Assembly (NCBI GenBank): GCA_019096065.1
Contig: JAGUCH010000001.1
Location: forward strand, 2,914,001 to 2,978,000
Reading direction: 5' to 3'
From: Paracyclopina nana
Taxonomy: Eukaryota; Arthropoda; Copepoda; Cyclopoida; Cyclopettidae
DNA: 64,000 nt
Shown: positions 1 through 14,300 of the stretch, in pieces
How positions within the stretch are numbered: position 1 is the first letter of the stretch
Layout: every line of letters begins with the position of its first letter
Program-made: the position numbers and the translations under genes
Notes under the pieces: model-generated
The model's database searches: none
Told to the model about the DNA's origin: nothing
Seen by the model: only the letters and a program-made list of their open reading frames with translations

Positions 1-3000
1 TTTTATGGGCTGACGACGTGTGCCAATTCAGCCGTCCTTCCACTAAACTGGTAATGAAGGAAAGTGTGGTGTAAAAAATCTCGGGCGAATTATTAACGCA
101 CATTCAGCCTTAAATAGGGCTCGACCAACGTCTACGTGGGCTGGCGATAAAAAAAGAGTTCATGGGCAGTTTGCCTGTGAAATGAGATCATTTTTCATCA
201 GACTTTGCAGCATTATTGCTCGTTTTGGGGTAGACTCAGCCGCCCGGAAAGTGGGGCCCGGGGCTTTTCGATACATCACACATCAGCAGGGGAGCAGGGC
301 CAGGCTCATTTTTGCTTAACTCTTTTGTAGCTTTTACTGCAAGATGATGATGATGAAGCAAAAGAATGGAGGGAATTAATAATAGCTAAAAGTTACAATG
401 ACAAAGGAGAAAAAAGGCTGGCTTAGTTGTGTGTGTGTGCCTGTGGCAAAACCGATTACCATGGTTGGAATTTTCATTATCGGGGCCCCATAAAGACTAT
501 GATTGAGGGAGGTGTTTTTTGCCCGCATCTTTGGTATTTGTGATGCAAAGCCAGGCTATAGCGCATATGTGGTACTACCTTGTGCAGGACAAAGATTTTG
601 GCCTGAACTGATTGACCACCCGCAGAGGCAGGAGCCCAGCATTATGAAAGAAGGGCTATGGGATTTTTATTGAAACTACCACGTACACCACCACTGGCAC
701 TAATGGCCTATCAAGCCTGCCAATCGAGATGTAGATCGCACAATGCCCAAATGAACCTTCGGCTTGAGCGCGCCAAGAAAAACCTATACATTTTCAGGTC
801 TCCCCAGAGCTAAAATGCGTTCACCGGACAATAGACCAAAATGGCGAGTCATTTATCATATTCAACCCTTTTTAGCCGGCTATTCATGGACATGCCAGTT
901 GTTTTTTGTACGTGTGCACACTGTAGCAACTTAAAGGCTCAAGAAGACCTACTGCAAGTTTAGATGCTGCTTCGCGTCAGCACAATTTGTCAACAGGGCT
1001 CTTCATTTAATATGGCCAATTTGACCTTTTCCTTTATCTATTGCAATGCCTCGGCTGCTGTGAGTGTGTTGGCTGGCACAATATTTTGACCCCCTGCTGT
1101 TGCGGCTGCGGTTGCGGCTGGGCCCCAGAAAAGTGCGATCGCTCTCTTCTCGCACCACTGCTTTAACCCATTTATGCCTGAATCCAGAGCATGCAGTAGT
1201 ATGGGCCATCCCGGTCTCTTTGTACATGCCAAAATGTGTATGCGAGTGTGTATATATACACCAAAGAAGGGGCCATAATGCTATGTAAATCCTTTGGCTG
1301 TTTTCATTTCTGACTCCCAGCATGTGGCAGCAGCATATACCCGCGTCGAGCTTAACCAAAAATATGTAGGTCTACTGCCTTTGGATGAAAAATTTCGCAT
1401 GTGAATAATCCAGCGGATTCCAGCGCGAGAGCTCCTCAAGAAACTGCAATTAATCCTTCGGCGAGTGTGTGTGCGTCCACCAAGCTGAGCCTCGTTAGGA
1501 CTTAGCCCGAAATCAAGAAACCAGTTCGGCATCATTAATCATATTTTTTGCTTCAACCAGAAAAGAGTTTCAAAAGGCTTTTCTCAAATTCTAAAGAATG
1601 ACTTGACGTCTTTTTCTTCGCAACCAAGTTCTTTGACCCCCGCAAGCATTTTTGTTCTAATCAGCCAAAGAAAATGAACGCATTTTTTACTATCTGCCAG
1701 AGTGCCAACAATGTTGAAAAAGTGCAATAATCCAAGGCTTGTTTTTTCGTCTAAATTGTAAGCTGCAGGGGTCCATCGCGAGACCTAATTACCACTGAAC
1801 TGTGCAACTGTCTTTATGTAGTACATGGAAGTTATAGGCAAAAACTGGCTGATAAATGAGATTGAGCAAACAAATTCTTCGCAGCAGCTGGCAAAAAAAT
1901 GCAATCTAGGCTCCATAAGTAATTAGATCCATCAAGCGATAAGCAAAGCATCCTAAACGAAAGTCAGTACTTTGTCATGTAAGATAATCTTACAATAATT
2001 TCGTGATTTACGATTTTCCAGTTTAAGGAGCCAGACAAGGAGACCATTTTTTAATGGTCATAAAGATGGGCTTGCAGGGCAAAAAGGTGGGGGGAAACTG
2101 GCGCAAATTGCACTTTTATTACGTTTGCCAATTTCGAAGCTGCACTCGCTGTTGTACTGCACTTAGTGGCTTTGAGTTCAATGACGAGCTAATGGTGGTC
2201 ACAAAAGCCATCATCCTATGATCACTTTTTCTCTCAGGAGGAGAAAACCAAAATTGTCAGCCATAAAAAGTAAAAAGGAGTGAGAGGGAAGATTGATTTA
2301 TTCCCTCCTGTCAATAGAAAGAAAAAAGTTAATAATCTTGGCTAATGGCAGAGTCTTGCACAATGTGGAGTTCCACCGATAAAAAGGTTCCACACTAAGG
2401 TATTTGAGATTTGATATTCACTTCATCAAGGCCTGATAAAGTTGCGCACTCAGGGATGAGACTACGATTTTCTTCCATCTTAGTATACATTAGCTGTGGA
2501 GATTTCCACGCGCAAAAAAGCATCTCGTAGGCAAGCCTTTAATCAGGCAGATCCGAGGAGCCATGGCTATTTTTCTCTGTCAACTTTATGGTGGGCAACA
2601 ATTAAAAATATTTAACGTTTTCTTTTTCATCCGCTAATTGCCATCATCGGTTCAAAAGGTCTGGAGCTGAAAATGAATGTGTCGCCGCAAGAATTCACTT
2701 GCGTCGTGAAGTGGGAATTTTACAACCACTTCATGGATGAATTTGGTGATGGAAGAGCACTTTTTCGATTTCCCTCTTCTAACCATCATTTCTGACACCT
2801 CGGGCTGAATGCATTTGCTATTATGGTGTGTTTATGGATGTTGATTGCCTCGGCGGTGGTGCCACCCCACCAGTTCAGCTAATACCGGTGATAATGATGG
2901 TGGTGCCTCTCCACAATAAAGCGGAATTGTTTTCTCGCCGTTTTTTAGGCTGTCCAGTGGGGCATGCAACCGGAGGAGCATTTTGTGGAGCTTTGAAGTG

Positions 3001-3840
3001 GAATTGCGTGCCATGCTAGACCTCATTGCCACTTTAAATCCCAGCTGCTGCGCAGGGAGAATTCATCTCTTCTTGTGGTGATTTCAATTGCCCAAAAAGT
3101 TTTTTCTCATCATGCAGAAGAAGAAGAAGTGGAGGAAGATGATGGTTTTACACGGTATTACTGCACTCACTGCTGCTGCAGCAGTGCAGTGGAAATTTCA
3201 GCAGAAGCATGAAAGTCGGCTGGATGTTCTTATGCAAAGGGAGAAATTGGCGCTGACCTTTGCGCTTCTTCTGGAAAATCAATCGAAAATTCATCATTGT
3301 GGTACGCTCACACACGTTTTGGCATTAGGATCATCATCATGTGCATGGCTTAGCGCAAAAAACGGAAGCCATTTCTCAAAGTGGGAGAAAGAAGCCTATG
3401 GGTGCATTTTTGAGCCGATATTTCGGATCAACGACCTTACGATCATCTCGGAATGGGTTAAGATGCTGCCACAAAAAACCGAGTGAATCAGTAAATCAGC
3501 AGGGGGCCGAAAACTCTCTCTTTGCGCACTTGTGTTTCAAACGGGATCATGGCGCATACAATTGGCCAAGTTTTCCTCACTATTCTCGTTTCACGGCAGC
3601 AGCAGCAGCGTGGATAAAGTATGACCCGAGTCGCAAAGATGGGAGAAACCCCCAGTTTCGTGGTGCGATTTCTTTTATGATTTACAAAGATCTCGGCCGC
3701 TGGCTCGCTTCGGAATTCGGGTCGTTACTTACGCCGCGGGATCCCGGAATAAATAGTACCAACTTTTTGGATATGATGGGGTAGTAAAAACACACGCCCA
3801 ACCAAAGCATGGCCATTTTTGGCCCCAAAACCAAGCGCCG
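1..3840. other. Gene-free desert, first part
   Basis: No coding region can be supported here. Open frames are short (up to about 147 codons), overlap on both strands and show no recognisable domain or splice-bounded exon series. The sequence is moderately AT-rich with short homopolymers and scattered CAG/CTG triplet runs. I see no tRNA-like or tandem-repeat structure. It could be intergenic DNA, cis-regulatory DNA or a long intron of a gene outside the window. Confidence 0.6.
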
Positions 3841-5300
3841 TAATCACCGGGAGAAAATAGCACACGGACCCATAAATTCAACGCAGACAATTGCGGAGCA
3901 ACAACCTCGCCTTAGAAATAACCCTTTCGAACTGGGCGTACGCTGCACTACGTTTTCGCATCGCCCCTGAGTTGCTGAGTCGAGAATTGCTGAGATGCTG
4001 CGTTGAGTCACGCTCTCGGCGACAGCAGTACGCCGGAGAACACGTGGCGATTGTTGTGACTTGAAACGTAAACAAATCCAGTGATCACGCTTCGATTTCG
4101 CGAGAAAAAAGGCAGCGTTTGAAAATTCCCGAGTCATTTGGATTTTGGCGTGGAGAACCAACAACAACAGGGTGACGACGTCGTTCATGTAAGTTTTTGA
4201 CAGAAACTCACTCCATTCACTAATGCACTAATGGGAGGAGGGCGTGACGTGCATTTTTTGTGCATTTTACCGGAAGCCCAGCCGCGGGTAAACGAGAGGC
4301 AATCGGAGGTCGTTCGCGTTAACTGAAATAATGGCAGCCCATTTACCCTCAAGTTGACATGTTACTCGACAGCTTGTACGCACACACTCCGAGTGTCGAT
4401 AATAATTATTGCAACAACGGACAAACGTGTCACAGTTACCATGTTTAGTCCGGAATGCTTAACGAGACAATTTGTGGTTGCGTTCAGCAGGTTTTGGCTC
4501 GCATCTGCAAATAGCCTTAGTGGAACTTAGTTGCGGTATTTTAACACAGAGTGGCGCTACAGTTGCTCATCGGGGCAGTCCGAAAAAAAATGCTCTGAAA
4601 TTCGGTTTACACTTAGCTGAAAATGCTAAACTCCCTTCGATGCGTCGAAATATCATCAAGTTTGCCTCAAAAGTCCATTAAAAACCACTGAAACCCTTGA
4701 ATTACGAAAATAATCTGCCCCGATGGAGCTCCCAGCGCCATCTCGCGTAGGAAATATCCCTACTCAAAACTGTTGTTCCACTAAGGCTATTGCCATGAAG
4801 TTCTCTCCGATTTGAAAAAGAAAAGAATGATAAGACTAGAGAGTTTGCAAAAAGGTTAATGCCATTTTTGAAAAATAGGTTTGTCACTCAGTAGGACTTA
4901 GAGTCGACCTTCTGTAAGGTAGGTTAATTTCCATCCCGAAATACGAGCCACGTTCAATGCTTCATCAGCATTTTCGCATGCTCCCATTTTTCAGTTAGTA
5001 TCCGAGTCTCGGGGAGTTTTGTGTCGTGACAAAAGTAGGTAGTTGATTTATTTCGTATTTTGAGCAGTGTGCATTAGCAGGAAATTTTGAGGTCTAAAAT
5101 AAATGAGGTCATTCGAGTATGTCGTCGCTTCACACGTCTCAAAAGAGCAGACAAAAAAGCGTTCATGTGTCGAATATCGTCGTCGTCATCGACAACCCAT
5201 AGCTCTCTCACACCACTCTTCGCCGTACGTAGCACTTGCTGACAAACTTTGCGGAAAGATTGTAGGCGATATCTCGTCCGGAAACCCCGGCTGATATGAG
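3841..5300. other. CpG-dense segment in the desert
   Basis: This stretch, above all 3,900-4,350 and 5,100-5,290, is visibly richer in CG dinucleotides than the flanking desert (about 19 in roughly 190 bases around 3,935-4,125, by eye). No protein family is recognisable in any frame. It may be a promoter or a first exon of an unseen gene, or simply a local composition change. No TATA box or initiator could be fixed. Confidence 0.3.
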
Positions 5301-8300
5301 AAACTGCGTTTTTGAGCACAAAAATGCCGTTGTCATTAGACTTTTTTCTCCTCGTCTGGGAAACAACTCATATCAGATTATGAGAGGGAAAGAAGGCGAA
5401 AAAAGGCCAATCTTTTTCGCATGTTGAACAACAAACAAACCTGCATGCTAATCTATTTCTCAGAAATAATGACAGAAACACATGTCTCAAGCCATTTACG
5501 TTTTAAAAAAGCACATACACACAGCCCTGCTGCTAGCTACAAAGCGTATGTAACTAGGGACGAAATTACAATTGTGGCTTTTACTACTAGACTTATTATT
5601 AGTTTTCCACAGCTGTAATTTTAACCTCTTTCGAGTTGCTCTAGCTATGCAAAGCTCTTCAAAGGCTTCCCGTGTAATTGGCAAGATAGCCATTAGGAGC
5701 TCTGAAAAGGAGGCTAGCGTTTTGCTGCTGCCACAACTAACCACGTTACATCTATTCCATTATTGTTATCTGGCCATTAGATCAACTTGACCCAATGCTC
5801 CATTCCCATTTTTTCGTTTTATTTTAATCCCAACTTCCATCCATTATTATTGCACACACACATTGAAAATTCAATTTTGAACCAAATCCCATCTGCAGCA
5901 GTCTCGCCAGCCAGCCTACTAGCCAACTGAACTGTGTGTAAAAAAGAGCTCTTTATTTTTTGCCTAATAATTCCCATCTGCCCTCGTTTTAACCCCTTCA
6001 GCAGCAATAGCAGTGAGCCTAAACTAATAATCCAGCTCATAATTTGTCACTAAAAATTCAGAGCCTGTAACAAGATCCTTCCAATATTTCCCCGATTTAA
6101 ATCTGCGACCACGCAAGGGTGAATTCACAATTAAGGCGGTGAATTGAAAATTTGAGAGCCTCTGTGTACTACAACGTATGAACATGTGTTCCCTCGCGTT
6201 AATTTGTTGAACCCATCTGTGAGATTATGTTTTCCCTTTGACAGGGCTGATTTTTTCCAATCTTGCTTACTTCTGCATCAATCCAAAACGGTCGGGTTTT
6301 GAGATTTTCTAAAAATGCGCCGGATTGAAAACACATCAAGCACGTGGCCACTGTTTGGTTTTCATCAGCATTAGCCATTTGTTAAGCCCGCGGTATTGAG
6401 ACCCACTCCATTGAAATTCAGCTGTGTAGTGGCAAATTATGCTAATGATTTGATAGCACTTTTACATGTTGTTCATGCAGCAACAACAGGGGTAGTTGCG
6501 GCAACAAGCAGCCTTGATTCCCTTTACGAGCCATTTCGGCGCTGCAAAATGTCGTACTTACTCCCAAGTAATGAGAGCGTTTACGTGCCCTGCCCACGTG
6601 AGGCTAAAAAAGCCTGCTGACATGGCGTTTTAATGGACTTTCTTGATTTGCCATTTATAGGCTCCGTATTTGAAGCAGGCCTTCTTTCGAGGTGCGCGAG
6701 ACGCTGATGAGATGTGGATAAAACACGCACAAGCTGCAAGAAGGGGGCTTCATTGAAGTGGAATTAATTTGTAGATTTTCACAGCTGATTACATTAGCTA
6801 CAGCGGAGAGAGAGAGATTGGGCTCGTCGGAGCTTGTATGTAGTAGATGAACCCGAGGAGTACTGAGGTAAAGGCTTTTAGGCCACGGTGAATCGCTTTT
6901 TTGTGGAATTTGAATTTATGATTTGCTGCCCCGCTGCGAGTTTTATGAGTTTCGTGCCAAAAATTGTCAGGACCTGCGTGAATTTGTAGATGCCATTTGC
7001 AATATATTTCACTTCACTGAAAAATAGTAAACTTTGGAAATGAGGTAAACGCTGCTGTTCGTCATACATGCTGCGTTCGGTTGACAATTTGACTGTCCAG
7101 CAGCAGCAGGATGAATGGGCTGGTTTATGGGCAAATTTTGCCGTAAAACAGCCTGCATGAATTGAATATCAGCACGCACCACGTTTGATGTGTGCAAATT
7201 TCCAGTAACAAGGCGCGTGATAAAAATGATGCCCTCTCATTCTTTCAGCTGTCTTCTTGTTTCATTTCAGCCTCAAATAATGGTGATGGTGCCTAATATG
7301 ACAACAAATATGCAATCATGCCCAGTCTGTTGTGACTTATGCCATACGTGTTTGGCTTACCTAATCAGAGATTATTTTGCACACACTCACAAATAGAATT
7401 TGTCGTGAGCATGGAAATAGTGACTTTTACTGCTACTACAGCAGTAGAGCTTCGTGGGGGAAGAAAAAACAGAGCCAACAGCTTTACAAGGTAGGCACGA
7501 TGTTTTAATTATTTTCCAAATGATGCCCGTTTTATTGCGTCTCAGCCAAGTTTGATCAGTTTTAATGGCCCTGTTGTTGTGGCCACCTCAAACAGAAATT
7601 ATCGTTAATGTCGCGAAATTAGTGCAGCAGCAGCATCGCGATCGTAAATGTTCGGCGCTGTTCCACCCATTTTGATGGTGCTTGGGTATATCGAACAGGT
7701 TATCTATAATGATCTGGTAGCATCATCATTACAAATTCTTACAAAGACTTATAATTAACGCGGCGGTCTCGAAATCTTGCTCCTCAATTCATGCCAGTGA
7801 CCTTTTCACCGTATAGCAAAAACTGCCATTTGCATTTTTGCTTCTTGCAAGCTTCCATGGTAGTTACCATCATATTTTCTTATTTATGGCCAGATTTAGT
7901 AGCGTAGAGGCACACAAAGGGAGGCAAAAGAAGAATTGTGCCAAGATTCTACAATTGCAGATGAGGTGGGCCTTGACTTTGCTGGGGGTCCGAAATAATT
8001 GAATAGCAGTGGCATGAATTAGGGGTAAGGTTTATTCACACAAATAAGCTGGGGTCCCCCAAAAGGAGCTGAGATCTAGGCCACAACAAAGGCAAAGCTA
8101 CTTTTTCACGCAAGGCTAACCCTTTTTACGGAGTAATGTAGTGCAGCAGCCGAAGATTGCTCGCCTTACCAAATAATGCCAATAACACATCTTGAACGCT
8201 CGTTGCCAATTTTACTGCGTTGCATGAAGGTTTCATCTGCTGCCATCTTTGTATGAGATGCCCAGAAGTGATAATTAACGTTGCTAGCAACCCAGAAAAT

Positions 8301-11300
8301 TGTAGAGAAAACGTGGCTGAACCCATTTTTCTGCTCAAAACAACGCCCTCCAGTGAATTTTTTCCACGCGTACGTATATAGGTGAGAGTGAATTTACGAG
8401 TTTTTCGGCGGAATTAATGACTGCTGCATTTTCAGCAGGAGCCAACTTTTAAAAGGCCCAAAGTGGGCCTGAAAATGTGCAAGTGGGCTGACTTGTTGCA
8501 GACTTTTTTAAAAGCGAGAAAAATTCAGAGTGGTGTGGGCTCTTTGTGTTGCGCCCTGGTTGATAATAATGGTGGCTTCGCATGCACTTTTGAGACAAAT
8601 GATGCTGGTGCTGCTCTCTCTGTAGAGTCGTGGTTTGATTGCTCTCCTGCTGACTTAGCTGGCTTTATAACAGATGAATCCGGTCGAAGCGCCGAGGCCG
8701 AGGCGAGCACAACAACAACCCGTTTTGGTCGGCTTAATGCGCGCAAAAAACACAATCTTCCTCCTCCATATATTGAGACCATTCATATCCAGCTGGACCG
8801 AGCAGAGCGTTTTATCATCGTGGCGTGGAAAATGCTCGAGTCATTTCTCAAAAAAGGATGCTGCTCGCGGAGCATGCTGGTAATGCGGCTTGTCGACCAA
8901 AATTGAGCGCGCCACCTTGAGCTCCTAAATTGTGGTTATTCTTCGTGCCGCTGGCAATAAGATAGGAATGGGTTTGGGTAATCAAGCAACTTTTTGTCAG
9001 CGACGAAAAAAACTCAATACCCATTTTGTTCTTTTGTGAGAGCTAAGGTTAGACGAGAGACAATAAATCAAAGGCCCTGGCTGGCATGCCACGGCATTTA
9101 TCTCGAAAATTGATCTGCGCTATTATTAGTAGTTCTGTGTGTGTTTTTATGCGGTATGTGCGAGCAATCTCATGGAGCGGTGAAAAAGCACAAAAAGATT
9201 TGCCATCAAAAGTCACTGCGCGACTTTTGCTTTACAAAGAAGAGCGCTGCTGTCGTTCTCCTTTTTTTTGGGCTGTCTCACTTGTGTTTTTTGAGAAAAC
9301 ATTACCCGCTCCGAATTCAGCTTTGGGTGGACGACGACAAATTCGAACATACGCGACTTTTATGAACTTTCCGAAAATGCAGCCTTGAGGGGCAAAAAAG
9401 GGCTTGAATAAACATACCTCTATATGCCAGTCTTGAGAGTAGTTTGTTGTCAAAAATAGGGCGGGGAGCATTGGAAAATAACCTGATTTTGACAGGTAAA
9501 AAGGGCCATTTGTGAGCAGACTTTGTTGTCCAAAACGAGTTTCTTTTTTCCGAATTGCCACGCATACTGCTGCTGGCCTAATGTACAAGGTATGCAGACA
9601 AAATTATTGGCCCAGCTCATGAAGCTTTCATTCACGTAAGCGGGGCCATTTTTCAGTACAGCCGAGTGCAAGTTTTCTAGAATTCCGCACACGAGAAGGG
9701 GCAGTGGTGTGTGTGCATATGCTGTTAAGCAAATACTAGCACATTGTTTCTGCAAAAAAGTGAGTGATTTATGCTGGTAGAAATGGCAGCTTTTCATAAT
9801 CCTCGGGAGAATCGAGGCCTGTTTTTTGAGCCAGTCTTCTGTGCACACACATTGTACGGTCACATGATAATGTACGAGCATCTAAGGAATTCTTCAGTAG
9901 TGGGGGAAATAAATCGGTCACTTATGACAAGAAAATGAAAGCTCTCGCTCCGTAGTAGTAGTAGTAGCAGTTGTAGCTGGCTAACCCTAAAAAGATATGG
10001 AGAGTGACAAAAGACATCCGCGACAGCAGCACTGCTACTGCATTCCTCCTTCTCAGCATTCATAAAGTAAAATTCCTCCCTTTTCAAACAACAAAAAAGC
10101 CATTGGCTCCATAATTTTACCGACAAGCTTTTCATACTCGCGAGATCCTACATTAAGATAAGAGCGTTTTTTTCGGACATGCCATTCAATAGAAATAATG
10201 TGTGTTCCATAATAATTCTTGTGTGTTGGAGCAGCGAAGGAGGAAGTCGAAAAAACCGTTCTAGATATGATGGAATTCTTCTTCGCCGCATACAGCTGTT
10301 CCTAATGGATTTTCCAGGCTTGCGGAGTAGTAGTATCATCCGAGATAGCTAGATAAATAGCTGGGAGAAAAATGCTCAAAATGCATCATCCTACTCAGTT
10401 CTTTGGATGGCTTCTTGGAGGTGCATAAAAGAGTGACTGTGCTCTTATGTGACCCAGACATTGTTTCAGATGCATCAGTCCGACCGACTCGTTTCTCGTT
10501 CGGAGCGGATATGGTATCCGAGCAGTATCAGGGCCCTCGAAAAATGCCAGGGCTATCCTGCAGCACAGCCAGGTTTTGCAAAATTCAGCATGCACTTTAA
10601 ACTGCAGGTGGCTCGAGTTGCTTTTAGGGCTTGGCCGAATTCTCGAATATTTGGGTGCATTTTGCCTTGATTTAATTGGCCAAATAAACCGGGCGATTCT
10701 TTTAGGTTTGACTAACTGGCTTGGTGACTTGACATAAAACGTGGCCCTCAACTCTGCATTTTCTGCAACCTGGAGCTTAGTTTAGCTGCACAACTCTACT
10801 TGACTTTTAAAACCTGTGTGAATCCTTTTGTGTCACGCGTAATTAAGCAATTACTCTGTGTGCAATGCGTCATGATATTGAAAAAGTGTCCAAGATTTGG
10901 CTAATGATGATAGCCCTCTCGCTCTTTCGTGCAATTACGTTATTTGAGAAGAATTTTGGCAGAGAAGTTGCCCTCTGGGCTCCCGTGAAAATGAGCACAA
11001 AAATGAATTTCCTGCAACAGCAGCAGCAGCAGTCATTTGCATGGGCTTGCGTGAGATTGAAGCTCCTCAAATTTGCTCCCTAATTCGAGTTGGCCCAAAA
11101 CACCAATTTCGTCTGCCTAAGCCTACTGGGAGAAAAAAAATCTCACTTGGAAACAATTAACCCGTCCTTTACTTTTCAGTGCCTCTAGATAAGTAGCTAT
11201 ACCTAGTAGAAAACTGTGTGGAAACCATGAAAGGTTTCCAAGCCGTATTTTTCCTTTAATTAGAAACTGCCTCCTTGGCTCACATGCAGGAAAAACTCTG

Positions 11301-14300
11301 AACATCAACGTCAAAATTAATTTGCCTGAAAATTCATGACCTGATTCCCTCCCATTCTAATTTTGACCTCTCCTCCTGCATCAGCTTCAGTAGGAGCAAC
11401 TTTCCTGGATTAAAAGCCAAATTAGACAAAAAGTGAGACATCCATTTTTCACACGTCAAGTGAGGTCAAGAAGCCACCGACATTATTTTAGGGTTTGCAG
11501 TGGCTCCTCTGTGTGCATCTTTTTGAGGGAGAGAGACAAAGAGCAATCATGCCATTGCAAATATAGCAAAAAGTGGCTGCTCCTCTCGAAAAGATGATGG
11601 TTTCTCGTGCAAAAGGTCTTTAAAGCTTTAGAGTTCAATTGAAATGAGGGCAAAAAAGCAGGAGCTCCAATTTGTGGGAACACCTCATCATCATTGGGGG
11701 TCATTTTCCCACACAGCCAACCAGCGCAGGCAATGCCATTTGAACAGTAGTGGAAAAAGGAGCAACTATTTACTTCTTCTATTTCTGGTTTCGCAGTAGT
11801 GTGGTACATCTTTCGTCGTGGGAGAATCAAGAAGCCGGGATCGTTTGTCAAAATTATAACCGCATATCCATAACCTCTATATGTGCGTGAGACCTGAGAG
11901 GATGATGATGATACAACTAGAGCTTTTTGAGCAGCAAAAAATCAGAGCCACTTTCTCCTGTAATAAGAAAACTTGAGAAATGACCCGTGTGTCAATAAAA
12001 CACCAGCCAATTTATTGGCTAGAATTCAGCTTATTATTAGAACGCATCATCTTTTTGTTGTGACCTTTCCACATCATTTCCAAATCCTGAACTCATTCTC
12101 ACACAATCATCATTAAGAGCAGTTCCCAATTGTGGGAATATTTGCATATAACCCTTTCTTTTCAATTGTGAAATCTTGCCTGCTTCGAGTTGATGGGTTA
12201 TTGGAACCCACCTCACTCCCTTGGCATTGTCTAAGCCCCATAACTAAATAAGATGACTTATCATATTCCGACGAAAAGAAGCAAAGATTTCCCTATTGTG
12301 TGTTTCGTTGCGGAGCGCAAAAAAGCAACAGCAGCAGTCGAAGAATGATGCTGAAAGTTTTGGAATAGTAGAAGGAAGAAAAGGATTCCCGAAATTTGGC
12401 TGCCATTGTTCAAAGCATTCCCCAGTGTGCATTTTTCGAAAGGGTCACAATTTATGACACAGCTGAATTTTCGAGTACAGCTAAATACCCGAAGCTAACA
12501 ATTCTCACCGTAACAAATGATGAGTCCCCCCTCTACCCTACCTTGTATTTTTCAAAAAACTTATTACTATACACTTTAGAGGCAAAATGATGCTTTTTAT
12601 TTCGTTATTTCCTCTTTCATCTGCCCTCCTTCTCTCTGGAGCAACAGGGGGTCGAAAAAAGTAGGCTAAAAATTCCTCTGCAATAAAAGCAGCACAGGCA
12701 TTGTTTTAAAGCCTTACAAAAATGGTGATGGATGAGACAATCACTGTGCTCTTCGCATCTATTGTGTTGCTATTCTCTTTTTTGTCTTGCTCACAAATTG
12801 CTCTTTGATTCTCCTGGGTAAATTGGAGGCTAGGCAGTTTTTTCAGATACCAAGTACATTTAATATGCCTATAAAGGCAATCAATGGAGATTGTTGTTGG
12901 CTCATTTTTGAAACTGGATCGCACTTTTTAGGAGCAGTGAGTGGTGCTAATTCATGATGGCCATTTTAGCCCCTTTTTAGAGTCCCTATCAATATGTCTG
13001 GCTTCTGCTAAGGTCGTAGCTGGCATCCAAAGGTTAGGCTGATCCAATAGCAGCAGCCTTTTCATCGGAACAAAAAGAGATCTCAGCAGGGAACCAGAAA
13101 TGAAAAGAAAACAAAAAGGATTTTTTTGCTCGCTGCAAAGAGTCTGCTAGCAGCTCGATCCAAATAATGATCCTAACCCCAAAAGTGGCACTTTCTCTCT
13201 TTTTCAGACAAAATTGACCTCATAAATCTTCGAGTTTTGGCACAATTGCTGGCGCCGCAGCCATAAAAAGCGCTGCTGCTTCTTCTTCTTCGTGATTTTC
13301 GGCCAAAATGAGGCCTGTCATTACGGCCGAATTCTGGACATTTTCTGCCTACGAAATCGTGAAGTGGATTGCAGTTAGCCAAGTCTCGTTTTCCCCTGAA
13401 AAATGACGATAGTCGTCGTCTGCTGATGCTGTTATATCACAACCGAAAATCTAATTAGATATGGATTGATAACATTCAGGCTAGAATTCTCTTTTATTGT
13501 GGAATATGTGCAGCAGTAGCACACGCTCCAAGTCATTAATCACTGGGACATTATTGACTACATATCACCTGCTTATTTTTGAAAAATCCTGGCCTCAAGC
13601 AGCCTGGCTTTATCCCATTTTCGGGTTTTTGGACTTTTGATGACAATGCAAGATTTGTTTCACTGCCTTTCAGGAAACATCTGCTTTTTTCCACAATTGT
13701 TAATCCTTAGGATACACATAAAAATTCAACTTTTTCTAGCTGCTGCTGCAGCAGATGAAAAATATGAGCGCGCGCGCAGCATCAAAAGTCCTAAGGGCAA
13801 GGGTGAATTCTCGGGGTTTTTTTTCTACACCGTTTCAAATCCCTTCTTTTTTCACAGAAAAAGTTATATCGCATTGGTAGGAAGCAATAATTCCAAATTC
13901 CATTTCAGACATGGAAAAAAAAGAAACACACATATCAAAAGGGGTGTGAGAAATTCTAGATTTTGGAAAAGAATGGGCACATATTTTGGCCCCCCCTAAA
14001 AAATTACATTTCCTCCCTGTTGATTTTGCAATGAGCAAAAAATAATTTCTGTGACCTACTCGATCTAAAGTGCTGACGAAGATGGCCGAAAATCCTTGGA
14101 TATTCTGAGCAGCACTTAGCCTTTTTAAGCTTTTCATCTATACTTCATGATCCATTGATTCACCACCGTTGTATACTATTTGGGCAGGACAGCAATGCAA
14201 AGCTTGATTGGGCCAGAAAACTTGATGTGGACAAAAGAAAACACAGCTGGAAGCCTGGAAAATTCAACTCTATTTTCATGTAAAATTGTTCAAACTGATT

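Noticed and set aside
3088-3784. Two overlapping plus-strand frames of 132 and 147 codons
   Set aside because: They overlap in different frames, consist of low-complexity and unrelated residues, and match no family.
8463-8906. 147-codon plus-strand frame in the desert
   Set aside because: No domain, no splice context, an overlapping minus-strand frame of similar quality, and composition like its surroundings.
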